DNA from: Proteiniborus sp. DW1
GTDB lineage: Bacteria > Bacillota > Clostridia > Tissierellales > Proteiniboraceae
Direction: 5' to 3'
Length of the DNA: 64,000 nt
NCBI RefSeq assembly: GCF_900095305.1
Contig: NZ_FMDO01000038.1
Span: forward strand, 1 to 64,000
The translations under genes were made by a program, and so were the position numbers. Below, piece after piece: positions 44,766-54,314 of the stretch (position 1 is the first letter of the stretch; every line of letters starts with the position of its first letter). The notes beneath the pieces are model-generated. The model was not told where the DNA came from, did no database searches, and worked only from the letters and a program-made list of their open reading frames with translations.

Positions 44766-44861
44766 ATGTCAAATCAAGGAATATTTGGTTCGAATGATAC
44801 TCTACTATTTTTCTTTATATTATTAGTGCTAATATTCTGTAGCTGTGGATTTTTCTTTTAG
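44766..44861 (+). CDS. YjcZ-like sporulation mini-protein
   Basis: 31 aa: a short polar head (MSNQGIFGSND) and one hydrophobic helix containing LLFFFILLVLIFC, ending CGFFF. This is the style of YjcZ/YjcM-type tiny sporulation proteins of Firmicutes. AGGAGGT is located 9 nt before the ATG and a sigma-K-like promoter lies upstream. Neighbour spoIVA, the coat-basement ATPase, supports a sporulation setting. Missed by ordinary length cut-offs. Confidence 0.7.
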   Translation: MSNQGIFGSNDTLLFFFILLVLIFCSCGFFF

Positions 44862-44866
44862 TTCTA

Positions 44867-44895
44867 AACAGTCGAGGTTTTACCCTGACTTGTTT
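44867..44895 (+). terminator. Weak terminator after the 31-aa ORF
   Basis: Imperfect stem AGTCGAGG / CCCTGACT with a TTTTA loop, then TTGTTTATTTT. One mismatch and one G-T pair. Confidence 0.4.
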
Positions 44896-44997
44896 ATTTT
44901 GATCACAAAATCTAAGTTTAGTAATTAATCATCCATCTATTAAAAAAACACCTGACTTATTATATTCAACTCTTCTACAAATTGTTTTATTTAACTG

Positions 44998-45145
44998 CCT
45001 GTATTTTTGGATATTATGCTCAGGATTTTGCTTTAGGCTTCCTTCAAATTCCATGTCAGCATGAACACCCTTGCCCTCAGCTAACGGTTCCTATCATCAA
45101 GCTCGCACTGGACTTTCACCACCAAGTTGTTGAACATGCCGAGTG
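44998..45145 (-). ncRNA. Structured RNA fragment, group II intron domain I-like
   Basis: On the minus strand the blocks GGTGGTGAAAGTCC (45110-45123), GGAACCGTTAGC (45080-45091), GGCAAGGGTGTTC and GAAGGAAGCC (45036-45045) occur in order. From memory these match a conserved block of clostridial group II introns (domain I); the GGCATG...ACTTGGTGGTG context also recurs as a short stand-alone clostridial element, so another RNA class such as raiA is possible. GC content is clearly above its surroundings. No reverse-transcriptase gene, 5' GTGYG or domain V was found. Confidence 0.45.
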
Positions 45146-45153
45146 CATACACA

Positions 45154-45181
45154 AAAATGGGAAGGTGCCCCTTCCCATTTT
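45154..45181 (-). terminator. Terminator of spoIVA
   Basis: 12-bp perfect stem (AAAATGGGAAGG/CCTTCCCATTTT) with a 4-nt loop, beginning in the stop codon and followed by TTTTTG. Confidence 0.9.
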
Positions 45182-46658
45182 ATATTATGATACAGATTAG
45201 CCCTCCGCTTGAATCATTTACTATTCTCTCTAAAGTTCTCTGCATTTTACTTCTGGCGTCTTCTGGCATCATGTTTAGTTTGCTTTCCAGCTGCTCTTTT
45301 ACTAAATCATGTAAGGACTTCCCAAACATATTTGATTCCCATATCTTTGATGGATCGCTTTCAAACTCATCTAATAAATATTTTACTAACTCTTCGCTTT
45401 GCTTCTCAGTTCCTATTATTGGAGAAACCTCAGTAGTCAAATCTGCCCTAATAAAATGCAGGCTTGGTGCCATAGCCTTTAACTTGACTCCAAATCTATT
45501 TCCTTGCTTGAAAATTTCTGGTTCAGCTAAGTCTAATTCTTCCAGACTAGGAGGCACTAATCCGTATCCTGTGAGCCTCGCATCATTTAAAGCTCTTTCA
45601 ACCTTATCAAATTCTCTCTTAGCTTTAGCTAAGCCTGTCACTAATCCTAGCAATTGATGTTCACCGTCAATTTTATATCCAGTTAGTTCATTCAAAATTC
45701 TGTAGAATAACTGCCCATCAACATTCATCTCTATATTTGCTACTCCTTCTCCAAGTTCAATTCCTTTGATTTTAACATTGCTTATTATATCTAATTCCCC
45801 AAATTTATTTACAGCATGATTTATCTCACTTAATCTTTGAAGATTGTGAACAATTTCTTTTATGGAATTAAAAATGGAGCTCTTTACCCAATGATTCTTT
45901 GGTAACCCTTCAATCCATTGTGGTAGATTAATGTTTATCTCTTTAATTGGGAATTCTAATAATACCTTTTCAAGTATGTGATTTATCTCTGTCATCTCCA
46001 TATTTAAACAATCTACAGCTATAACTGGCACTTTATATTTCTCTTCTAGATTCTCTCTTAAAGCTATAGTACTATCTAACTCTGGGTGTTTTGAGTTAAG
46101 AAGTATAACAAAAGGTTTATCTAATTCCTTAAGCTCACTGATAACTCTCTCCTCAGCTTTTATATAATTTGATCTGTCTATATCAGTGATTGATCCATCT
46201 GTTGTAACTACAATTCCTATTGTTGAGTGATCTGTAATTACTTTTCTTGTACCAATTTCAGCCGCTTCCTCAAATGGTATTTCTTTTTCATACCATGGGG
46301 TTATTACCATTCTAGGTATGTTATTCTCTTCATGACCTAATGCTCCTTTGACTAAATATCCAACACAATCCACCATTCTAACTCTAAATTTCACATTATC
46401 TTTTAAAGTTAGTTCTACTGCATCAGTAGGTACAAATTTGGGTTCTGTTGTCATTATTGTTTTTCCTGATCCACTTAAGGGTAATTCATCATTTGCTCTT
46501 TCTTTCTTGAACTTATTGTCTATATTTGGTACAACCAGTTTTTCCATAAATCTTTTTATAAAAGTAGATTTTCCTGTTCTAACTGGACCAACTACGCCAA
46601 TATAGATGTCTCCATCAGTTCTTTCTGCAATATCCCTGTAGATATTAAACTTTTCCAC
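45180..46658 (-). CDS. spoIVA: Stage IV sporulation protein A
   Basis: Cytoskeletal ATPase that polymerises around the forespore and anchors the coat. With the GTG start at 46658 (AAGGAGG 7 nt upstream) it has 492 aa, the length of the Bacillus protein. Walker A GPVRTGKST near residue 27, TTEPKFVP, VDCVGY (Walker B), GTRKVITDHSTIG, TTDG, NSKHPE, and the conserved C-terminal polymerisation tail ending in small hydrophobics (SSGGLICIII). A TTG 6 nt upstream sits too close to the Shine-Dalgarno. Preceded by a sigma-E-like promoter. gpsA upstream, as in Bacillus. Confidence 0.97.
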   Translation of the reverse strand: MEKFNIYRDIAERTDGDIYIGVVGPVRTGKSTFIKRFMEKLVVPNIDNKFKKERANDELPLSGSGKTIMTTEPKFVPTDAVELTLKDNVKFRVRMVDCVGYLVKGALGHEENNIPRMVITPWYEKEIPFEEAAEIGTRKVITDHSTIGIVVTTDGSITDIDRSNYIKAEERVISELKELDKPFVILLNSKHPELDSTIALRENLEEKYKVPVIAVDCLNMEMTEINHILEKVLLEFPIKEININLPQWIEGLPKNHWVKSSIFNSIKEIVHNLQRLSEINHAVNKFGELDIISNVKIKGIELGEGVANIEMNVDGQLFYRILNELTGYKIDGEHQLLGLVTGLAKAKREFDKVERALNDARLTGYGLVPPSLEELDLAEPEIFKQGNRFGVKLKAMAPSLHFIRADLTTEVSPIIGTEKQSEELVKYLLDEFESDPSKIWESNMFGKSLHDLVKEQLESKLNMMPEDARSKMQRTLERIVNDSSGGLICIII

Positions 46659-46777
46659 TAACAAACCTCCTTCTTAAAATGATAGAAATATATATTTATT
46701 TCTCTGTAGATAGCTATTTGAATGCTAGCTACTTAGATAAATATAGTTTACTTTCAAAAAACAAAACCCTTTTATAA

Positions 46778-46808
46778 TATATATGACTTCATACTCGAAC
46801 AATATGAC
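46778..46808 (-). promoter_or_regulatory. Sigma-E-like promoter of spoIVA
   Basis: Minus strand GTCATATT (46801-46808), 15 bp, CATATATA (46778-46785), resembling sigma-E -35 and -10 elements. It lies about 120 bp before spoIVA, immediately after the gpsA terminator. Confidence 0.5.
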
Positions 46809-46816
46809 ATGCTAAC

Positions 46817-46845
46817 AAAAAAAGACATGTATTTAACATGTCTTT
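46817..46845 (-). terminator. Terminator of DUF512-der-plsY-gpsA
   Basis: 10-bp perfect stem AAAGACATGT/ACATGTCTTT, 5-nt loop, T-run; it overlaps the gpsA stop codon. Confidence 0.9.
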
Positions 46846-47869
46846 ACCAAAAAAGTTGGTCTTCATTAACTATATCTTCTATTTCATGAGTTTTATCCCT
46901 AAGCATTAATTTTACTACAGCATTCTTAACATCTGCACCTTCATAGAGAACCTTATATATTTCCTCTGTTATAGGCATAGTCACACCATATTTTTTTGAA
47001 AGTTGATATGATGCCTTTGCTGTTTTTATGCCCTCTACCACCATTCCAATTGATTCGATAGCCTTCTGTAAGCTATACCCTTGTCCAATTAATATTCCTG
47101 CTCTTCTGTTTCTACTATGCATGCTAGTACAGGTAACTATTAAATCTCCAATTCCAGATAGGCCTGCAAATGTCATTTTATTAGCTCCCATAGCTTCGCC
47201 CATCCTAGCTATTTCAACAAATCCTCTATTCATCAATGCAGCCTTTGTGTTATCTCCATAACCTAATCCATCTGATATTCCAGCACCTAAAGCTATTACA
47301 TTTTTTAATGCTCCACCTAATTCCACTCCTATTACATCTGGATTAGTATAGACCCTAAACTTTGGAGTCATAAAAACATCTTGTATGAGTTCAGCAACAG
47401 CTTTTTTAGTAGATGCTGCTACAACAGTAGTTGGCATATCCCTAGCAACTTCCTCTGCATGAGAGGGACCTGATAAAATTGTGTATTCTGCATTTGGAAT
47501 TTCTTCAGCAACAACTTCAGAAACTCTTGATAATGTATTCATTTCAATTCCCTTTGCAACATTTACTATAATAGGCTCACCACATATGTGGCTTTTTATT
47601 AGCTTCATTGTTTCCCTAACGGCATGAGTAGGAACAGCAGAAACTATTATTTTCTTATTTGAAACTGCCCTGATAATATCATTAGTTGCTCTTATATTGT
47701 TAGACAATAAAATTCCCTGTAAATATTTAAGGTTTTCTCTTGCATTGTTGATTTCATCACATTGTTTTTTATCTCTTAGCCATAGGTCTATATGATAGCC
47801 TTTTTTAGCAAGAACAACAGCTAATGCTGTCCCCCAGCTACCTCCTCCAAGTATACAAATATTCTTCAA
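46844..47869 (-). CDS. gpsA: NAD(P)-dependent glycerol-3-phosphate dehydrogenase
   Basis: Makes sn-glycerol 3-phosphate for phospholipids, the acceptor for PlsY. The 341-aa protein starts with the Rossmann motif GGGSWGTALA (residues 8-17), then VSAVPTHAVRE, GPSHAEEVA, the catalytic ELGGALKNVIALGAGI (Lys) and GLSGIGDLIVTCTS. The start is TTG. It lies between plsY and spoIVA in the der-plsY-gpsA-spoIVA order. Confidence 0.95.
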   Translation of the reverse strand: MKNICILGGGSWGTALAVVLAKKGYHIDLWLRDKKQCDEINNARENLKYLQGILLSNNIRATNDIIRAVSNKKIIVSAVPTHAVRETMKLIKSHICGEPIIVNVAKGIEMNTLSRVSEVVAEEIPNAEYTILSGPSHAEEVARDMPTTVVAASTKKAVAELIQDVFMTPKFRVYTNPDVIGVELGGALKNVIALGAGISDGLGYGDNTKAALMNRGFVEIARMGEAMGANKMTFAGLSGIGDLIVTCTSMHSRNRRAGILIGQGYSLQKAIESIGMVVEGIKTAKASYQLSKKYGVTMPITEEIYKVLYEGADVKNAVVKLMLRDKTHEIEDIVNEDQLFW

Positions 47870-47886
47870 CCTTAGTTCACCCCTTG

Positions 47887-48486
47887 TTAAAGTGCTTTTT
47901 GACCTAGTTTTAATTCGTTTCCATTTATTAATCTTCTTATATTACTTCTATGTCTGAAAATTGCCATTGCTGTTAATACTAGTGAAAAAACAAAGAAGTT
48001 CAAATCAAATGGTTTTATCATAATAACTGATAATATCGGTAATAAAGATATTGCTATTATAGAACCTAATGAAACATACCTTGTTTTAACTACTATTATT
48101 AGTCCAATTATAACGCATACCAATGCTATTTGGTAGTTAATAGTAGCAACTACACCTATTGTAGAAGCAATCCCTTTGCCTCCCTTAAACTTTAGAACAA
48201 CAGGCCAGTTATGCCCTATTACAGCTGAAACTCCTCCAATTAGTCCTCCTAAAGGTCCTAGAATAGAGTTTCCAATTATAACTGCCAGTACACCTTTTAG
48301 CGCATCAATAACAAATGTAGCAGCAGCCAATTTTATCCCGAACACCCGTAACGCATTAGTAGCACCTGCATTACCACTCCCGTGTTTTCTTATATCAGTT
48401 TTCTTGAGAATTTTTCCTAATATATAGGATGTAGCAAAATTCCCTATTCCATACCCAATAAACAAGACAATTATAACATCAGACAA
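47887..48486 (-). CDS. plsY: Glycerol-3-phosphate acyltransferase PlsY
   Basis: Integral membrane enzyme using acyl-phosphate (from PlsX or Fak) and glycerol 3-phosphate to form lysophosphatidic acid. The 199-aa protein has about five to seven hydrophobic helices and the active-site motifs KHGSGNAGATNALR, GHNWPVVLKFKGGKGIA and FRHRSNIRRLINGNE. TTG start with AAGGGGG upstream. It sits 2 nt after der and 17 nt before gpsA. Confidence 0.95.
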   Translation of the reverse strand: MSDVIIVLFIGYGIGNFATSYILGKILKKTDIRKHGSGNAGATNALRVFGIKLAAATFVIDALKGVLAVIIGNSILGPLGGLIGGVSAVIGHNWPVVLKFKGGKGIASTIGVVATINYQIALVCVIIGLIIVVKTRYVSLGSIIAISLLPILSVIMIKPFDLNFFVFSLVLTAMAIFRHRSNIRRLINGNELKLGQKAL

Positions 48487-48488
48487 TA

Positions 48489-49814
48489 TTAATCCCCCTT
48501 TTCTCCCTTTTCTCGAAACTCAAACTGAATAGGTGTCCCTTCAAAGCCAAAGGACTGCCTAATTTGATTTTCTAGATACCTTGCATATGAAAAATGCATG
48601 AGTTCTTCGTCATTAATAAATATGACAAACTTAGGAGGTTTAATACCAACTTGTGTACTATAATATATTTTTAATCTTCTTCCTTTATCTGAAGGCGGTT
48701 GATTCATTAATACTGCCTCTCCTATAATGTCGTTTAAAGTACCAGTAGATATTCTCATAGCATGATTGTTGGAAACTACCTTTACTAAATCCAGTAGCTT
48801 TTCAACTCTTTTTCCAGTCTCAGCTGAAATGAATACAATAGGAGCATAGCTCATAAAGGATAGTACTCTTTTTACATCTTCTTCAAATTTCAAGTATGTG
48901 TTTGTTTCCTTTTCAATTAAATCCCACTTGTTTATTGCAATTATGGCAGCTTTTCCATTGTCATGTGCATATCCAGCAATCTTTGTATCTTGCTCTGTAA
49001 TTCCCTCAACTGCATCTATGACTATTATACAAACATCTGCTCTCTCTATTGCTGTTAATGTTCTAACTACACTGTATCTTTCTATATTTTCATTTACTCT
49101 CTTTCTTTTTCTCATTCCTGCAGTATCTATAAAGACATATTCATCTTCTCCATGAGTGAAATAAGTGTCTATTGCGTCTCTTGTAGTTCCCGCAATATCG
49201 CTGACAATTACCCTTTCTTCTCCTAATATTTTATTTATGAGAGATGATTTGCCTACATTGGGTTTACCGATTACTGCAACTTTAATGATATCTTCATTGT
49301 AATCGACATCCTTATCCTCTGGAAAATGCTTGACAACCTCATCTAATAAGTCACCCAAACCTAGTGCTTGCCCAGCAGATATTACAATTGGCACCCCTAG
49401 TCCTAACTCATAAAACTCATAAATTGTATCTGGGGTTTTTGGAGTGTCGATTTTATTAACTACTAGAATAACTTTTTTATTAGTCTTTCTAAGCATATCA
49501 GCTACTTCTCTATCTGTAGTAGTTAAACCTTCTATTCCATCAACTACAAAAAGTATGACATCTCCTGTTTCAATTGCTATCTCAGCCTGTCTCCTCATTT
49601 GAGACATGATTATATCATTGCTCCGAGGTTCAATTCCTCCTGTATCTATCATAGTAAAATATTTGTTTTGCCATTCACCCTCTGCATATATTCTATCTCT
49701 TGTAACTCCAGGCATATCCTCAACAATAGATATTCTTTTGCCAGCAAGTTTATTGAAAAGAGTAGATTTACCTACATTAGGTCTTCCAACTATTGCAACT
49801 ATTGGCCTAGCCAT
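48489..49814 (-). CDS. der: Ribosome biogenesis GTPase Der (EngA)
   Basis: Tandem-GTPase required for 50S assembly. The 441-aa protein has two G domains: [14 protein letters not shown] at 10-23 and [14 protein letters not shown] near 183, each with DTGG/DTAG and NKID/NKWD motifs, plus a C-terminal KH-like domain ([15 protein letters not shown]). GAGGTG lies ahead of the ATG. Follows the DUF512 gene by 4 nt. Confidence 0.97.
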   Translation of the reverse strand: MARPIVAIVGRPNVGKSTLFNKLAGKRISIVEDMPGVTRDRIYAEGEWQNKYFTMIDTGGIEPRSNDIIMSQMRRQAEIAIETGDVILFVVDGIEGLTTTDREVADMLRKTNKKVILVVNKIDTPKTPDTIYEFYELGLGVPIVISAGQALGLGDLLDEVVKHFPEDKDVDYNEDIIKVAVIGKPNVGKSSLINKILGEERVIVSDIAGTTRDAIDTYFTHGEDEYVFIDTAGMRKRKRVNENIERYSVVRTLTAIERADVCIIVIDAVEGITEQDTKIAGYAHDNGKAAIIAINKWDLIEKETNTYLKFEEDVKRVLSFMSYAPIVFISAETGKRVEKLLDLVKVVSNNHAMRISTGTLNDIIGEAVLMNQPPSDKGRRLKIYYSTQVGIKPPKFVIFINDEELMHFSYARYLENQIRQSFGFEGTPIQFEFREKGEKGD

Positions 49815-49818
49815 TTTA

Positions 49819-51171
49819 TCACCTCATTCTATTTTTGAAAATATCAACAAACTTTCCACCGTCAACGTCAGAAATAATTACATTAGTATTTAAGCTGCTC
49901 TCAACATCTGCAACTGTAATGTCATCCAAAAAAACCTTATCTCCTCTTCTAAGCATAGAATTAGGAATAATTACTCCATCCCCTATTTCATGTCTTTTTA
50001 ACTGCTCTATTAAATCTTTTCCTGTAATTAATCCTGAAACTGTTATTTTTTCTCCAAAAAAATCATTAATTATTGGTACCACATTTAATCTAAGTCCTTC
50101 TATTTTAGATGTCACCATATTAGCAATATCATTAATAAAGTCATATGCTAAAGTGCCAGTAGCTATAGTATAGCTCTTATTTAAAATTGAATTCTTTTTG
50201 ATATTATTAAGTGCTTCCTGAACCTCTTGATGAAATGATCTTAGGAGACCTACTCCATTTTCATATTGAGGGAAACCCTCGTATTCATCAAATTCAGGAA
50301 TTGGCATATTTGCTAAGACATAAAACTCATCTGAAGCAAAAACAAATCTAGTATTAATTTCACTTAAATATTCTTTTTGCTTGCTATGAATGCATTCCAA
50401 AAGTTCGTTAGCGCTTTCGTAGTCATAGGTTTTTAATTGACTTAATCCCTCTCTATATCTTGTAATACCTACAGGTACTACTGCAACACTAGATATACTT
50501 GGATAAAGATTTGATAAGTCTTTTAATGTCTTTTTAAGATTATCTCCATCATTGATACCAGGTATGAGAACAATCTGACAATTCATCTCTATTCCTGCTT
50601 CACTAAATCTTTTTAGAATACTATAAACATTTCCTGCATTCTTGTTATTCAACATCTTTATTCTTAGTTCTGGATCCGTAGTATGTACTGACACATTAAT
50701 TGGACTTAGTCTATACCTAATTATTCTATCTATCTCCTCATCACTAAGATTTGTCAATGTTATAAAATTACCTTGTAAAAAAGATAATCTAGAATCGTCA
50801 TCTTTAAAATATAGAGTTTTTCTCATACCCTTTGGTAGCTGATCTATAAAACAAAATATACATTTATTTCTACAATTCTTTGCTTTGTCAATAAGCGGAT
50901 TTGTAAAAGTAATTCCTATGTCTTCATAGTAATCTTTCTCGATTTCAAGGTCCCACAACTCTCCATCTTTTTTTTGGATAGTCATAGTTATGAAATCGTC
51001 TGTAATTAAATATTTATAATCAATTATATCTATAATCTTATTATCATTTATTGAAATTAGTATATCCCCCGGTTCGATTCCTAATTCTTCAGCAATACTG
51101 TTCTCATCAACATTATCTATAATATTTTTTCCATCATAATAGGTATTAACCTCATAATTATTTACTTCCAT
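49819..51171 (-). CDS. DUF512 radical SAM protein with PDZ-like domain
   Basis: Conserved clostridial radical SAM enzyme, substrate unknown. The 450-aa protein has an N-terminal PDZ-like region ([22 protein letters not shown], about 18-42), the cluster motif CRNKCIFC (CxxxCxxC, near residue 99), a TIM-barrel core ([12 protein letters not shown]) and a C-terminal DUF512 domain ([30 protein letters not shown]). In many clostridia it is located beside der, as here, hinting at a link with ribosome maturation, though no experiment is known to me. Confidence 0.88.
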   Translation of the reverse strand: MEVNNYEVNTYYDGKNIIDNVDENSIAEELGIEPGDILISINDNKIIDIIDYKYLITDDFITMTIQKKDGELWDLEIEKDYYEDIGITFTNPLIDKAKNCRNKCIFCFIDQLPKGMRKTLYFKDDDSRLSFLQGNFITLTNLSDEEIDRIIRYRLSPINVSVHTTDPELRIKMLNNKNAGNVYSILKRFSEAGIEMNCQIVLIPGINDGDNLKKTLKDLSNLYPSISSVAVVPVGITRYREGLSQLKTYDYESANELLECIHSKQKEYLSEINTRFVFASDEFYVLANMPIPEFDEYEGFPQYENGVGLLRSFHQEVQEALNNIKKNSILNKSYTIATGTLAYDFINDIANMVTSKIEGLRLNVVPIINDFFGEKITVSGLITGKDLIEQLKRHEIGDGVIIPNSMLRRGDKVFLDDITVADVESSLNTNVIISDVDGGKFVDIFKNRMR

Positions 51172-51452
51172 ATTATCTCCTTCGAAAAAATTTATATTTG
51201 ATAAGGCATAAAGCTAGCCCAGTTTCAATATTATATCACAATTTAATATATATTTTACTATTTCTTCAATAATTATAGCATAAACTAAATAATTATGCTT
51301 ATTTAATTATCGAATAAATAAAGGCATAATGAACTTTCATTATACCTGATTAATAATATTTAAGACTACAGCTTGACATTCATTTTCCGTCATATGTCTT
51401 CATAGTATTTTTTTACCTAAATAAGCCTCTTATTCTTAGTATAGAAAAAGAA
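51172..51452. other. Gap between glyA terminator and DUF512 gene
   Basis: No gene is supported. It holds two hairpins: AGCATAA/TTATGCT (51277-51299), and a 9-bp stem with one mismatch (51322-51347). An extended -10-like TGATATAAT (51230-51238, minus) may be the DUF512-der-plsY-gpsA promoter. Confidence 0.45.
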
Positions 51453-51488
51453 AAGGTATTATAAGACTAAAAAAGCTTACAATACCTT
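51445..51488 (-). terminator. Terminator of glyA
   Basis: 13-bp stem with one G-T pair (arms 51476-51488 and 51453-51465), 10-nt loop, TTTCTTTTTC on the minus strand. Confidence 0.85.
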
Positions 51489-51513
51489 CTTGAACATTTA
51501 AAATTATTTCATA

Positions 51514-52749
51514 CTAATAAAGTGGAAACCTATCACAAAGTGACTTAACTAGTCCTTTTAAAGTATTTTCATCAGTTTTTTCTTCAAATGTAAGACTAAT
51601 AATATTTGCGATTTCTTTCATATCCTCTTCCTTCATACCCCTTGTAGTAACAGCAGGAGTACCGATTCTTAGACCACTTGTAACAAATGGGCTCTCTGTT
51701 TCAAATGGTATAGTGTTTTTATTTGTTGTTATACCGATGTGATCAAGTAAAGCTTCTGCCTTCTTACCTGTTAGTCCCTTTTTGCTAACATCTACAAGCA
51801 TTAAATGATTGTCAGTTCCACCTGAAACTAGTCTAAATCCTTTTTCAACAAGACTATCTGCTAAAGTTTTAGCATTTTTTAAGACTTGTTTTTGATACTC
51901 TTTAAAATCATCTTCTAGAGCTTCTTTAAAGCTAACTGCTTTAGCAGCTATAATATGCATTAATGGCCCCCCTTGGATTCCAGGGAAAATTGATTTATCA
52001 ATTTGCTTTGCATACTCTTCTTTACATAGAATAGCTCCACCTCTAGGTCCCCTAAGTGTCTTATGAGTTGTAGTTGTAACGAAATCTGCATAAGGAACTG
52101 GATTTGGATGTAGTCCTGCAGCTACAAGACCTGCTATGTGAGCCATATCAACCATTAGATATGCTCCTACTTCATCAGCTATTTCTCTAAATTTCGCAAA
52201 ATCTATTATCCTAGGGTATGCACTAGCACCTGCAACTATTAGTCTTGGTCTTTCTTTTAAAGCAATTTCTCTCACTTCGTCATAATCTATTGTTTCAGTT
52301 TCTTTATTTACACCATATGCAACAAAGTTATAGTATGTACCAGATATATTAACTGGACTACCATGAGTTAAATGACCACCATGAGAAAGGTTCATACCCA
52401 GAACTTTATCGCCAGGCTTTAATACTGCAAAATATACACCTAGGTTAGCATTTGCTCCAGAATGAGGCTGAACATTAGCATGATCTGCTCCAAAAAGCTT
52501 CTTTAATCTCTCTCTAGCTAGCTCCTCTGCTACATCAACATATTCACAACCACCATAGTATCTCTTACTTGGATAACCTTCAGCGTACTTATTTGTTAAT
52601 TGGCTTCCCATTGCCTCCATAACTTGCTTGCTTACAAAGTTCTCAGATGCAATAAGTTCAATTTTACTTCTTTGTCTTTCTGTTTCTTGCTCAATTACTT
52701 TCATAATTTCTGGGTCAAACTCTCTTAGACTACTAAAATCCATAATCAT
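51514..52749 (-). CDS. glyA: Serine hydroxymethyltransferase
   Basis: PLP enzyme interconverting serine and glycine with tetrahydrofolate, the main one-carbon source. The 411-aa protein has [32 protein letters not shown] and the PLP lysine K230 in [20 protein letters not shown] lies 4 nt before the first of two closely spaced ATG codons. Single gene with its own terminator; divergent from the thrE pair. Confidence 0.97.
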   Translation of the reverse strand: MIMDFSSLREFDPEIMKVIEQETERQRSKIELIASENFVSKQVMEAMGSQLTNKYAEGYPSKRYYGGCEYVDVAEELARERLKKLFGADHANVQPHSGANANLGVYFAVLKPGDKVLGMNLSHGGHLTHGSPVNISGTYYNFVAYGVNKETETIDYDEVREIALKERPRLIVAGASAYPRIIDFAKFREIADEVGAYLMVDMAHIAGLVAAGLHPNPVPYADFVTTTTHKTLRGPRGGAILCKEEYAKQIDKSIFPGIQGGPLMHIIAAKAVSFKEALEDDFKEYQKQVLKNAKTLADSLVEKGFRLVSGGTDNHLMLVDVSKKGLTGKKAEALLDHIGITTNKNTIPFETESPFVTSGLRIGTPAVTTRGMKEEDMKEIANIISLTFEEKTDENTLKGLVKSLCDRFPLY

Positions 52750-52972
52750 TTGCTCCTTTCTTATATAGACTCTTATTTAATTATATCTGATTATAATTAA
52801 TACATATATAATATACCATTTTAGAGAAATATAATAAATAGTTATTAATTGTTTTTATCAAAAAGTTAATACAAATAGATTAATTGTATACTGTTATTAT
52901 GTCAATTATTTAGATATGATATTAGGTTTGTTTTGGTATAATAGAAATATAATGTTTTAGGTGGTGTTATAT

Positions 52973-53743
52973 GTGGAAACAAAAAAAGATGCTAAAAGAC
53001 TATTAAGTATGGCAATATTAGCAGGTAAAATGATGCTTGAAAATGGAGCAGAGACCTATCGTGTTGAAGATACGGTTTCTAGAATATGTAAGTCAAAAAA
53101 ATTTATCACATATGCAGAACCCTTTGTAATTCCTACAGGAATACTTTTAGCAATTGGTTTTGGAGACGATATATTAACATACATACAAAGAACAAAAAGT
53201 AAAACTATAGACTTAAATAAGATAGCTCTAGTAAATGAATTTTCAAGAGATTTTGTTAGTTCAAAAATGACTATTGATGAGGGATTCAAGCGTCTTGAAG
53301 AAATAGACAATAAGAAAGCTTATCCAGGCTTCGTTAATGCTTTATTTGGTGGAATTGCTGGAGGATTTTTCTCCCTTTTGTTTGGAGGTACTTTTTTTGA
53401 TTTTATTTGTGCCTTCCTCATAAGTATTATAGTTGTTAAATCAAATAGTATCCTTGGTAAAGTTAACATGATATATTTTATTAATAATTTCATAGCTGCA
53501 GCCGTAGGAACTTTCTTTGCAATAATAGCTGTTAAGCTCGGATTAGGAAATAATATGGATAAAATAGTAATTGGAATCATAATGACTTTAGTTCCTGGCG
53601 TAGCCATAACAAATGCTGCTAGAGATTCTATGCTTGGAGACTTTGTTGCAGGTATGTCAAGAGGCCTTGAAGCTATTATAGTTGCACTATCTGTTGCTCT
53701 TGGTGTAGGATTAATGTTAATTATTTTTCATGGGGGAATGTAA
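52973..53743 (+). CDS. ThrE-type exporter, large component (DUF1212)
   Basis: Membrane protein homologous to the N-terminal half of the threonine/serine exporter ThrE. The 256-aa protein has a cytoplasmic N-terminal domain (GAETYRVEDTVSRIC near residue 24) and about five membrane helices (GGIAGGFFSLLFGG, VPGVAITNAARDSM, GLEAIIVALSVALG). I place the start at GTG 52973 because AGGTGGTG lies 6 nt before it; another GTG 12 nt earlier is inside that site. It forms a pair with the next gene. Confidence 0.85.
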   Translation: METKKDAKRLLSMAILAGKMMLENGAETYRVEDTVSRICKSKKFITYAEPFVIPTGILLAIGFGDDILTYIQRTKSKTIDLNKIALVNEFSRDFVSSKMTIDEGFKRLEEIDNKKAYPGFVNALFGGIAGGFFSLLFGGTFFDFICAFLISIIVVKSNSILGKVNMIYFINNFIAAAVGTFFAIIAVKLGLGNNMDKIVIGIIMTLVPGVAITNAARDSMLGDFVAGMSRGLEAIIVALSVALGVGLMLIIFHGGM

Positions 53744-53745
53744 TT

Positions 53746-54189
53746 ATGTCTTACATCATACAATTTATATTTGCATTTTTATCAACTACTGGCTTTGCTG
53801 TTTTTTTTAATATACCTAAAGATTCTGTCGTTAAGTCTAGCCTCTGTGGCGCAATAGGCTGGCTAGTATATATTATTTCGACTAAGTTACTCTCCTCTAC
53901 AATAGGTGCAACGCTTATAGCAGCCATAACAGTAGGTTTAACAGGTGAGTTTATGGCAAAAAAATATAAAAAACCTGCTACCATATTTACAATACCGGGC
54001 ATTATCCCATTAGTTCCTGGAGCAGGAATGTATTACACAATGCTAGCTGTAATTGATAAAAACTTTATTGATGCAGCAGAATCAGGTACGGAAGCTATAT
54101 TTATTGCTATCGCTATTGCAGTAGGAATAATAGTATCTTCATCATTCAGTAGAGCTTTAATCAAATATAAAATGAAAGAATCTAAGTAA
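53746..54189 (+). CDS. ThrE-type exporter, small component (DUF3815)
   Basis: Second half of a split ThrE exporter. The 147-aa protein has about four hydrophobic helices and the motif IPGIIPLVPGAGMYYTM typical of the ThrE_2 family. It starts 2 nt after the first component, implying a fixed ratio. Substrate (threonine, serine or other) cannot be read from sequence; adjacency to glyA, which consumes serine, fits but does not prove amino-acid export. Confidence 0.85.
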   Translation: MSYIIQFIFAFLSTTGFAVFFNIPKDSVVKSSLCGAIGWLVYIISTKLLSSTIGATLIAAITVGLTGEFMAKKYKKPATIFTIPGIIPLVPGAGMYYTMLAVIDKNFIDAAESGTEAIFIAIAIAVGIIVSSSFSRALIKYKMKESK

Positions 54190-54209
54190 TTTGCTTGTTA
54201 TATTAACAA

Positions 54210-54247
54210 ATAGCCTTTAGAACTTGTATTCATAAAGGCTATTTTTA
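54210..54247 (+). terminator. Terminator of the thrE pair
   Basis: 10-bp perfect stem ATAGCCTTTA/TAAAGGCTAT (54210-54219, 54233-54242) followed by TTTTTA-like tail. Confidence 0.8.
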
Positions 54248-54314
54248 CTGTATATCTTCATATTTTATTCATTTAACTACTTAATTTAACTACTTAATTT
54301 AACTATAGTTACCT

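Noticed and set aside
44982-45200. Plus-strand frame of 72 codons including LALDFHHQVVEHAEC
   Set aside because: It is the antisense translation of the structured RNA element and the spoIVA terminator; no ribosome site and no protein family.
45127-45657. Plus-strand frame of 176 codons
   Set aside because: Antisense to spoIVA, a clear conserved gene; codon pattern is a shadow.
52900-52960. TATAAT words before the thrE pair as a promoter
   Set aside because: Several -10-like words but no -35 at acceptable spacing; too ambiguous in AT-rich DNA to list.
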